A stretch of 64,000 nucleotides of DNA from Castanea sativa (taxonomy: Eukaryota; Streptophyta; Magnoliopsida; Fagales; Fagaceae): positions 39,461,873-39,525,872 of the forward strand of contig NC_134019.1 of NCBI RefSeq assembly GCF_040712315.1, written 5' to 3'. The notes beneath the pieces are model-generated. The model worked only from the letters and a program-made list of their open reading frames with translations, was not told the DNA's origin and searched no databases. Numbering within the stretch: position 1 is the stretch's first letter; each line of letters opens with the position of its first letter. The position numbers were made by a program, and so were the translations under genes. Of this stretch, positions 45,575 to 55,195 are shown one piece after another.

Positions 45575-45611
45575 AAGGTTTTTTTTTTTTTTTTGAGAGA
45601 GAGAGAGAGAG
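45575..45611 (-). mobile_element. Possible poly(A) micro-insertion with (CT)n
   Basis: A T run followed by (GA)n lies between CCCTTAATACAC (45563-45574) and CCCTTAATGTACAC (45612-45625). The direct repeat is imperfect (2-base gap), so this is a weaker member of the group. Confidence 0.35.
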
Positions 45612-45798
45612 CCCTTAATGTACACGTTAAAGGGAGGTATCAATGCCACTCAAATCATTGAAGTCATAACACAGAAGTCTATTTTATGTCATTAACCAAT
45701 CAATAAATGTATCAATTGCGTGTATGAACTCTAGGTTAGCAGTTTAGTATATGTCATTATTTGGACTTCTTATGCTTTACTAAGTTTAGCTTATTAAT

Positions 45799-45835
45799 TC
45801 TAACAGGTTATAAAAAAAAAAAAAAAAAAAAAAAG
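45799..45835 (+). mobile_element. Poly(A) micro-insertion with 16-bp repeats
   Basis: TCTAACAGGTTAT, a long A run and G, between AGTTTAGCTTATTAAT (45783-45798) and AGTTTAACTTATTAAT (45836-45851), 15 of 16 identical. Confidence 0.6.
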
Positions 45836-45886
45836 AGTTTAACTTATTAATCAAACGTATTTAGCAATATAGAATACAATATTACA

Positions 45887-45906
45887 GATTCTAAAAAAAA
45901 AAAAAA
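45887..45906 (+). mobile_element. Poly(A) micro-insertion with perfect 16-bp repeats
   Basis: GATTCT followed by 14 A, between exact copies of AGAATACAATATTACA (45871-45886 and 45907-45922). It lies only 20 bases from the preceding micro-insertion unit. Confidence 0.65.
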
Positions 45907-46300
45907 AGAATACAATATTACAAAAGGTACACAAAACTATCTCTGTACAACCAATTTATAAATGCATCTTATTTTTATTTAAATTGTGCATTCCAGTTGA
46001 TAAATAAATATATGATATTCTTGAAAATAGTCAAAATACACCTTTAAAGGCATTTGTTACCAAATACATAGAATAATTCAGCTTTGCTATAGTTGAAATT
46101 AAAGAAAGCAAATCTAGACATGTTAAAATTTGATCTAAAAATATTTTATGGATTGTAACATCTTCATCTACTCTTCCTTTTCTTCAATTTATTTACCCAA
46201 AAAAAAATTAGATAAATAAAAAAAATTCAAAAAAAATTCAAATTAATTTACCAAAAAATAAAAATTAATAAAGTAAAGTAGGATTGGATATTACACGTAC

Positions 46301-47339
46301 CTTTTCTTCGAGATAGCACTATCTTCTCAAGCAATTCCAAACTCGTTGCATCATTTAGAGGTTGCAATTCATAAAGGAAACCTCCAGGATCTACATATCG
46401 TGACACTTGTTGAATACGAGAGGTAAGCAAAATTTTACTCTTCGTATCCTTAAATGGGAAGGCATGGCGTAGATTGTTCCAAGACTCATCATTCCAAATA
46501 TCATCTAAAACTACCAAACACCTTCGCTCCTTCTGAACGTGGTGAAGTTTATCAACAATATCTGCTTCATTCAACTTTCGAATTTCATCCTTTCCCATTT
46601 GAGATAGGCCAATCAGAATGTCTTCCCAAACTTGTCTTCTTTGACATTGTTGTGAAATATATACCCAAGCTCGGCGGCCAAAGTGCTGCTTAACTTTTTG
46701 GTCGTGATAAACCATTTTAGCAAGAGTGGTCTTTCCTAGACCACCCATACCACATATTGAAGCAACTCTTATGCCTTCCTCTTCTTTCAGCAAAAACTCC
46801 ACCAATTCATTTAAATTATCATCGAACCCAACAGGGTCATCTTCAAGATGAGAAAATGTTTGTCTTTGCTCTCGTGTCTCATTTGAAGAACTCGGCCCGC
46901 CTGCTTGAACTATTGATTCACTTATTATGCCATAGTCTTGAAAACTCTGTTTCAAACTAGAAACTCTCGTCTTGATACTATCAATCGTTGACCCAACCTT
47001 GTGGACTGAAATTCCTTCATCCAAGATGCTACAGCACCTCTTCAGGGCCTTTTGTACGCCTCCTCCCTGTCTAGATGCAACTGTGAGGGCATAAGTGGCA
47101 ATGACATCTTCTGCATCATAAGCAAGATCTTTCATTTCTGCAAGGCTCTGCTTTACAATCGCTGATTCATTTTGCCTCGCATCTGCATCTTTTAAAAAGC
47201 ATTGCATTAGCGTAAGCTCAGTTTGTAACTCCTGAACATTGTCTCTCACACCATTCAAGTATATTGCTTCTTGTAGGAGCAAGTTACCAATCCTTGTCAC
47301 CACACCGGACACAACAGAGGACACAACAGACTCAACCAT
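46301..47339 (-). CDS. NLR2 exon 1: CC domain and first half of NB-ARC
   Basis: The N-terminal 346 residues plus one base of the split codon. ATG at 47339 gives MVESVVSSVV. Residues 1 to about 130 form an Rx-type CC domain with the EDVID-region variant DLAYDAEDVIATY. NB-ARC follows: P-loop GMGGLGKTT (197-205), kinase-2 CLVVLDDIW (274-282), RNBS-B KILLTSR (302-308) and an RNBS-C-like YELQPLNDATS (323-333). The exon ends LLEKIVLSRRK before GTACGT. Such proteins bind ATP/ADP and oligomerise on activation. With exon 2 this gives a complete CNL of normal length and no lesions, so it is the one likely functional cellular gene in the window. Confidence 0.93.
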
Positions 47340-47510
47340 TCCTCTTCACCAAAAAGAAGATGAATGGGAACTTCGGATGTTACTTCACACTTTACAAGAA
47401 TTTACACTCTTTCTATGAATTTACTCAACCCTGACCCTTAGGCACTTCTATTTGCACTGGATCAGTGACAAAAGTTACATAACATGAACATGGTGTATAT
47501 ACAGCTTGCT
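47340..47510 (-). promoter_or_regulatory. NLR2 5' UTR and proximal promoter
   Basis: About 110 bases before the ATG are conserved with NLR1. A TATA-like TATATACA lies on the minus strand at about 47494-47501, roughly 155 bases upstream of the ATG. No experimental start site is known. Confidence 0.3.
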
Positions 47511-48180
47511 CTATGCACGCACTTAGATGCAAGTTGCATACACTATGAAAGTTGTTGGAAAGAGAGAGAGAGTGCTAGATATGTTTCAAGCCTTCCAAGA
47601 TGATTACTTCCAAGATAATTATTTACAAGTTGTGTACCAAGTAATTTCTTTTATTATTATTTTATATATTGTTATATATCCTTCACATCTGCGAGCTTTG
47701 TTTTTTTCCTCTACAGGCCGGCTAATCATACATTAACAATGGATAATTTTTATCTGGCATTGACTGAGGGAGGTGCGGACTGTGGAGGAAATCAAAAGAA
47801 AGAAACGACCAAAAATTACTAGAGGTTGTCGTTGTGTTTAATTTGTGGGAATCACTTAAGAATGATTGTCAGAGCAATCAAAAAGGAAAACTACCACTTA
47901 CCCAAAAATAATAATAAAAAGAAGGAATAAAAAAATTACTAAAGGTTGTCAGTGTTTGGAATTCCTTATGAATTGGAGGAGGGCTGCTGATGATGCAAAC
48001 CAATCAATCAATGTATATATATATATATCACTTAACCTAACACAAAAAATTGTAGTTTTGCTCTTGTATTTTCTTCATAGTGTCAAATCAATGCCAGTGC
48101 CAAAGAAAAAGTGATTGGGACTTTTGTGACGTGTTAGCAAAATTTTCAACAAAGTGGAAAACGTTAAAGATTCTAGCTAG
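47511..48180. other. Intergenic DNA upstream of NLR2
   Basis: No gene is seen. Short frames lack recognisable domains. Confidence 0.4.
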
Positions 48181-48199
48181 CCTCAATTATTCATCTTTT

Positions 48200-48214
48200 T
48201 TTTTTTAAAAATTA
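48200..48214 (-). mobile_element. Poly(A) micro-insertion with perfect 15-bp repeats
   Basis: Fifteen bases (minus strand TAATTTTT then A) between exact copies of AATTATTCATCTTTT (48185-48199 and 48215-48229). Confidence 0.5.
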
Positions 48215-48289
48215 AATTATTCATCTTTTCATAATGACATACAGCTAACTTCATTATTGTTGTTTTTGCTGGATGCTAACTTCGTTATT

Positions 48290-48304
48290 TTTTTTTTGAT
48301 GAAT
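48290..48304 (-). mobile_element. Poly(A) micro-insertion with perfect 18-bp repeats
   Basis: Minus strand ATTCATC followed by 8 A, between exact copies of GATGCTAACTTCGTTATT (48272-48289 and 48305-48322). A third, older copy of the target (GCTAACTTCATTATT at 48244-48258) may reflect an earlier event or a tandem repeat. Confidence 0.5.
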
Positions 48305-48350
48305 GATGCTAACTTCGTTATTGTGTCAAGAGAAAGGTCTCCATCTAATC

Positions 48351-48470
48351 TGATAAAGGGTGAACCAATTATCAAAAATAATGTGCACTGTGAACCAGTG
48401 AAGCTTCAGTTGATAAAGGGTGAACCAATTATCAAAAATAATGTGCAGTGTGAACCAGTGACGCTTCAGT
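48351..48470. repeat. Two tandem copies of a 60-bp sequence
   Basis: 48351-48410 and 48411-48470 differ at two positions. The length keeps an open frame (20 codons per unit, IKGEPIIKNNV), but the frame has no recognisable domain and begins in low-complexity sequence. Confidence 0.85.
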
Positions 48471-48539
48471 TTGGTGTGCTCAGTCCACCAGCCTGACGCA
48501 GAAACGGTAGGTGTTATATCTTGGGAGTATTTTCTGATA

Positions 48540-48690
48540 CAAGATTGAAATTCTACTTTAACTTAATCTAAGTGTATATATGTGTGAAATTTTTTCCTAA
48601 AGATTTGAACCCTAGCTCTTATCCCCCACACCCTACAAGTACTTATACTTGTGGAATGACCATCGGACTAAAAGTGTGCATTGGTATCTG
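48540..48690 (-). mobile_element. Older copy of the tRNA-derived SINE
   Basis: Collinear with 23443-23610. The B box GGTTCAAATCT is at 48601-48611; the A box is degenerate (TAGTCCGATGG at 48660-48670). The shared 3' part reads TACACTTAGATTAAGTTAAA on the minus strand. No clear target duplication remains. Confidence 0.65.
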
Positions 48691-48699
48691 TGGGGTATT

Positions 48700-49850
48700 T
48701 GATACTTGAGTATTGGACACAAATCAAATTAGTTAAATCAAACAAGTTTAAGTTTAATGAAGTTAGGTATAGATCAAACAAGGTACGAGTTCGAAATGTG
48801 TCAGATTAAAATAGGCTATTAAACATGCATAAAATATAACTTTTAACAATACAAAGTCACTTTATTTATTTTAACAACTCAATTTATAATACACTCAACA
48901 TTAAAAGTTTTATTTTAGCATTCAACACATTAAAATAATATAAATAATACAATAAAATAATATATTTAATACAGTAAACAACCAACACAATCTACCCAAA
49001 ACCGACACCTACAACTTTTGCAAATTAGAAGCCCCACAACCGCATAAATAAAACAACAAAAACTCCCATAAGTTGCAATTGGAATGTCTCTAACTACTAA
49101 AAACTTATAATCTAGTTTCAAATTTTTACAATTTGAATATTTATTATCTATATTAAAAAAAACAACTTAACTTTACATAAAGTGAACTTAGTATTTATTT
49201 GCTACTAAAAAAATTTCTTTTTGTAAGTAGAATTTCAATAGTAAAAAAATAATATATACAATTGAAAAAACCAGTAATAGATAAACACAATATAGGAAAT
49301 ATTATATCCTTCTTTGTGTGTGTTTTCTTGCATTAAAATATAACATATAATTCAAATTGTTGAGCTTATAAATAGCACTTCAAAAAAAATTTGAACATAA
49401 TTAAAGCAGCTTAAATATATATGTGTGTGTGGAGGGGGGGGGGGGGTTATGAAGAGGACGGACTGACGGAGGGGATAAGGAAATTTCAATCTTTATTAAT
49501 TACTAGTATTATGCCTGTGCGATGTACGGCTTAATAAAAAAATTATATTGACATTCATGTCTAGCCATTTTGATATTGCCATAAGTGAGGAAATAATCAG
49601 CATAATTAATTAAGAACACCAAATCAAACAATACATCAATAATTAAGATGAATTGTATTATGTAAAATATTTTTAAAAATCATAGAATTTAAGTAATATT
49701 TGAACTACATTAATAGAAAAATAGAAATGCAAAAAAAAAAAAAAAAAAATAGATAGCTATTCTCACGGAAAAAACCGTCAAATCCTTCCTTCTACAGTTC
49801 TTCACTTAATTTTGGTTTTTTATTGATTGATTTTAGCATTCTTAAATAGT
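48700..49850. other. AT-rich intergenic DNA
   Basis: No gene. Includes a run of 13 G (49434-49446) and an A run near 49732-49750. Confidence 0.5.
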
Positions 49851-49852
49851 AG

Positions 49853-50480
49853 AGTAGACTTAGTAGAGTTTTAGTTTAACTCAATTCCTCTTGGATTCAA
49901 ACTTAATTTGTGGAGGTGTAAAAAATAATCTCGTTAACTCAATTAAATATCACGTTGCTGTTTTAGTTATTTATTTATTTATTTATATATACGTGTAGCA
50001 ATAGGTGTAGTAATTTAAATGAAAAAAAAAGGATTAGATGAAGATGAAGGTTTTGGATTGTAATCAAATTAAAAAGAAATAGAGATAAAGAAAAGAATTT
50101 GGATTGTAGTTAAATTAAGATTTTTATCAACTTAGAAATAATAGGAGAAGAAGATAAGAAAAAAAATTATATCCATCTAGTAGACTTGGAGTTTTAGTTT
50201 AACTCAATTTCTCTTGGATTCAACTTAATGAGGTGTGAAAAATAATCACTTTAACTCAATTAAATATCACCTTTTTTTATATTTTTATATTTTTTACATG
50301 TAGCAATAGGTGTAGTAATTTAAATGAAAAAAAATGATTAGATGAAGATGAAGATTTTAGATTGTAATCAAATTAAGAAGAAATAGATGAAGAACAGAAT
50401 TTGGTTTGTAATTAAATTAAGATTTTTATCAACTTAGAAATTTTAGAAGAAGAAGATAAGAAAAAAAATTATATCCATTT
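49853..50480. repeat. Tandem duplication of about 326 bp
   Basis: 49853-50178 and 50179-50480 are two diverged copies. Both begin AGTAGACTT and end near TTATATCCAT; the second is shortened by small deletions. Non-coding. Confidence 0.8.
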
Positions 50481-50602
50481 TCTCTTTTTAAAATCTAAAA
50501 ATCTAACAAAATTTTTTTAGTTTGGTGCGCAATCACGGTATCTAAGCCCAACTTTTATTATATATAATATGATATGATATGTAATTCACTAATCATCGAA
50601 GT

Positions 50603-50630
50603 GCACCGTTCCATTCAAATGGAACGGTGC
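50603..50630. repeat. Perfect 13-bp inverted repeat with 2-bp spacer
   Basis: GCACCGTTCCATT, CA, AATGGAACGGTGC. It can form a hairpin or act as a palindromic protein site. It lies next to the sequence GTATTGGCG in an otherwise AT-rich intergenic stretch. Confidence 0.8.
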
Positions 50631-52250
50631 CGTATTGGCGACAATCTTCAAGATCCCAGAGTGCTTATTTTACACGGCTGTTTAGCACGTGATTCTTGTA
50701 AAAACGTGTACAACTTTGATTAGTTGTAGAGTTAGTTTGTTGTTAATTCAGTTTAGGAATTGTAACAGCTAGTAAGTTAAATTAATAAGGCTATTTTCAA
50801 CGGCCCTTGAACAAATTCATTAGTGTCAATAGAATCAGATTTTCTCTCAATTCTCTTTTAAGTTCTAGGTGATTTTGTTCTTTGCATTTATAATTTTTTT
50901 TTTTTTGAGAAGAATTAGCATTTGTAATATGATATTGATCTTTTCTTCTATCTATACTTTGCATCAAGCTTTACCTTATGATAAAATATGACTAAGACTA
51001 GAATTTTCAAAGAAATTTTGGCTAGTTTAGTTCACAAAGTCCTCTTGCCATTGGTTGTGCAATGTGCAATTTAGTATAAAGTGTATAGCTTTGTCATGGA
51101 ATGCATAAACTGACTTTATGTTGACCATGTACACAATATCAGGTTGTGAACCTCAGAGAGTGTTCCCATAAGTTTCTGATACCCCAATATTTACCAGAGA
51201 TTTTCTCCATCTAATTTAACTATATTGAAAATTCTTCTGTATATTGCATAATGAATAATAGATACATCTCTGCTCTTATATAAAGAATCAGAGCGGGAAA
51301 AATTCTAACAAACTAACAAACTACTTGTGGTTTAACAAAGATAACAAAGACAACTTCACAGGACTTGTAGCTTTGGCATAGTTGGCTTAGCTGAAAGCCT
51401 GATATTATGCACTCTAATTCAGATCAATTTCAATAAACTAGTTCTGACAACTTAACCTTTTTCAAGAGTTCTCATATTCCAACACACGTCTTCCAAATCT
51501 GTGGCTGAGATAGAGCATTGTACACAATTGGCTTCCTACAATTAAGGTGAGGCAAAGCCTTGTATACAAATATTTGGCTATTTGGGATTAAGATGAAGAT
51601 TCAAGCAGAAAAAAGCAACATCTTTACAAGATAAAGAATGACTTGGAGATTTGGGCTTGGAGGTGATAAATATTTATAGGTAGCCTGTTATATATAATCC
51701 CTTCTCTATGGAGTCCCACCATTTAGTGTAAATGAACAAACCTTAAGAATTCATTAATTAACTGTTGTGGGAGGCAATCTGAAGTCTTTCCTCCCTTGAT
51801 CTCTACTTGCAGTCCAAATTAAGATGGAGACATCTGTGGAGGCAAAATTTTTACAAATAAATTTTGACTTATAATACATAGGCAAAACCAAGTTTTCGCA
51901 TTCTGAAAGAGAGACAAAAGCAAAAACATGCGCAAACTGTCTGAGTTATAGATAAAGGCCCTAAAGGGTACCATGAGAAGTATAGGAGCCAGGAGTCCTA
52001 ACAGCATTTTGGTCCCTCAATAAGAAAGATACAAATGATATGGCAGACCCCATTAAGTTCACAGGAAAATGATAGTAAATATAGCCTGTCTTGCAATGTC
52101 AACAAATTGACAATGTAAACTTATAATTCAGAAATATTATTGGATAATATTGTTAATCTCAGATTAAAGGAAATGTATACCCGGATTATGCAGAAGAAAT
52201 ATGAGATACTAATGGAAGCAAAAAAGAGATTTAAATTCTATACAACTACT
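50631..52250. other. Intergenic DNA
   Basis: No gene. 50930-51000 resembles 31170-31220 and 33905-33960, tying it to the NLR flank modules. The rest is unassigned. Confidence 0.4.
50895..50917 (-). mobile_element. Poly(A) micro-insertion with 11-bp repeats
   Basis: Minus strand TAATTCTTCTC followed by 12 A, between GCATTTATAAT (50884-50894) and GCATTTGTAAT (50918-50928), 10 of 11 identical. Confidence 0.45.
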
Positions 52251-55195
52251 GTCATGAGCGTAGAAATGTAGCACTCCTATTAACATAAGGGGCATTGGAA
52301 ATTCTACATCGTTTGGATGAAGAAGCAATGCTCGTTGAAGTACAACTACTGCAGAGCTCCCCAAGTATCAAACACTGTTAAATAGTGTGTCTTTATGTTA
52401 AATTTTTGGAAAGAAAATTAAACTCCCCCACGGTTATTAATTTAATGTTTGCGGTAATGTCAACTATAGGTATATTTAGAGATAAGAGGGGTGGGGGTGT
52501 GAGATCTTTAGCTCTAGTAACACTCATTAATCATTGCCACTAATAAAAAAAAGATGAATTTTCGTTTAATACTACTCTCACTAAATAAATTTTGTGTTGC
52601 ATTCATTCATAAGTAGTGGCTAACAAGCCCCTAATAATTACAATAGTATCAGGGCCTCATTTACTACTTCACAACCCAAATATATTTTCAAACTCATTTA
52701 GTTTATCTTTGTCACAGCAACAACAAGAGCAGGATAAACAAATAATGGTTTTCGGTCAATGTGAAGCTGAAGCTAGTAATTAATCAATTGCATGTGAAGT
52801 TGAAGCAATTCCAATTGAACTATGATATTTTTCAGTAAATGGAAATGCCATTGTCTCAACAGAAAACCATTCAGAGACAACCTATCTGGTGGACACATGG
52901 AAAATGGAAGATGTTCCAAGCTACAACAAATAATTAAAAGCACATGTCCTGCATTTATCTCAACTGCTGACACAAAATTTAAGTATATGATTCCAGGCAT
53001 AAACTTGAAAGCATAAACATAGATGTGAATTATAGTCACATATTTTAGAAGAGGTTCATAGATGAATCTTCATTATCAAGGTATCCTCGATGAACAATCT
53101 CATTTATTTATTTATTTATTTTTTTTTTGTGAATGCTTTAATTTTTTAATTAGAGAAATTATAATTCAATATTGTGATAAGAATATGAACACATGGGTGC
53201 ACTAGGTGTCTTATTGTTGATAAAGTCCCCTATTCAGTACATTATAAGCATTAAGGTAGGTATTTGGTCCAAAGTGTAAAAGAATGTTAAAATAGTCACA
53301 ACAATCTCTTTTTTAGTTGTATAAATGCTTTAAATTTTGAATTTCAACCATTTCTCCATCTCATGTCTTCTTAAATTAGTCAAGTATCTGCATTCGGGAT
53401 TTGGAATTTCTAACTAGCTTGGAAATCTTACTTGTCAGAGCAGCTGCCTGTTGATTTCATTATTTGGTAGTTTTAATTAACTTAGTGGAAAGCTACATGC
53501 CCTAATACATAAAACACTGAAGAAAACTAAATCATTCTAGCACCAAGACACTGCATAGACTTGCATTATTTGTAGTTAAAGGTTACCCACAAAGTGATCT
53601 GGCAAGAGTTTTTCATCTAAACAAAAAATTATTATTTTTCATTTGTTTCATTTCTTTAATTTGAACTAGTCCATGACCTTCAGATTTAGTAGTGTTGAGG
53701 TCATTGGAGAAATTACCCATATAGGAGCATCTTTGCACAATGCATACCTTAACATTTTTTTATTCTTTAGTGAACATAACAGAAGGAAACACAGCAGTCC
53801 ATGCACACTGCCTAATTTTTTGCATATGCATATAGCAGGACCAGTTTTTTTATTCTTTAGTAAACAAAGAGAGAACATGATTGATGAAGCAGGAGCATAA
53901 CTGAATAAATTTGGATTTTAACAATATCATGAATTATAAGAATAATGGTTGGGTGTCTCCATGGTGGTGCGAGTTCCCTTTTTCATCATACTTGACATCA
54001 CAGTTACAAAATTCTAATCCAAAATGGGAAGATTGATTAACTAGAAATCTTATTTTCATCAAGGAACAACATTTAGATTTTTCAGAGATATTTAAACCAA
54101 TTAATTTCTTAAAAACATCAATAATGATTCTAAGATGCAAAATTTTCAAATCACTCTTTTGTTAGAATATTTTTCCCTTCTAATTTACAGTTTCTTTATA
54201 GTTGAATGTTGAATACAGGTACATTTTTGTACCAAAATTTTCAAGTTTCTCTACTAGTCAGTTTTTATTATTATTTATTATTTATTTTTATTCCTAATCA
54301 ACCAATAAAGGCAACCAGGGGGTAGCAAGGTTAAACCAGCACAGTCTCCACCATCTCACCTCATTTGCCTTAGCTTTATGTTCATTGCAGATGGCTGCAC
54401 AAGAGCAGCCAGCTTGAACTAGTCGCAGACCACCTTGCTTTATCATCTTTAAGCTCAACCAAACACAATTGAGATTGTATGATGATTAATTCATTGGACC
54501 TTGCAGGTTTCCAAACCATTATTTATGTTCTTCAAAATAGAATCCATCTATGCCTCAGATTTAGTTTCTGTACCATGGATAATCCTAAAGCTATACCATA
54601 TGAAAAGGATCCTAGTAGGATTCCAATTATCATGTCATAATAAAACCTTCTACCATCCCCAAAATCAAACTTTATGGACCTCCCAACCTCACTTCTAAGT
54701 TTTAGGACAACTTTGCTGCCCCATGTTCAATCTTGTGGAACCTTTATAGTCCGAAAATACTTGCCATGAAGTGAAACTATGCGAGGCTGTCCAAGTTATA
54801 AATTCTAAAATGTTTGCAAAGAAATAAAACTCCTATACGGTTATCAACTCAAGGCTTGCCTAAAACATTAATTATGGGTATACTAAGAATGGAAAACATA
54901 AATAATCTTTTGATATTACTCTCACCAGAAAATTTTCAAAAAACAATATCCTACAAATGCAATGGCTATGATTCCCCACTAATCACAATAGTATAACTAT
55001 ATAAGACCCTCATCTTCTAGTTTACAATAAGCATTTTATAGCTCATATTGCCCAACACTCTATTCAACTAGAACTATTTAAATTACTGTTAAGAACAATC
55101 AAATTACTTCTTCATTATTAATTTGATTATGTATGATGTTGAATTTATAGAGTTCCAATTATGACATAAAATCGAAAAGGAATAGAAGTTCCTTT
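52251..55195. repeat. NLR flank module without an NLR (truncated third unit)
   Basis: 52908-55195 parallels 1-2290 in order and orientation, including a LINE remnant at 54255-54760. Homology stops near 55195, where copy 1 continues on towards the NLR1 3' end. No NLR exon follows on the right. No gene is called. Confidence 0.6.
54255..54760 (-). pseudogene. Decayed LINE remnant, copy E
   Basis: Aligns with copy A (about 1330-1800). No frame survives. Confidence 0.45.

Larger units (their letters stand above)
40150..46300 (-). other. NLR2 intron (6,151 bp) splitting NB-ARC
   Basis: Donor AAAAG|GTACGT at 46300 and acceptor TTTCCAG|AC at 40150, phase 1, the same place as in NLR1. The intron contains three poly(A) micro-insertions, a (TA)n tract (41696-41756), two solo LTRs, a partial LTR (45090-45374) and an interrupted AT-rich repeat. 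No other gene is supported; 44300-45080 is AT-rich with low-complexity frames only. Confidence 0.8.
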
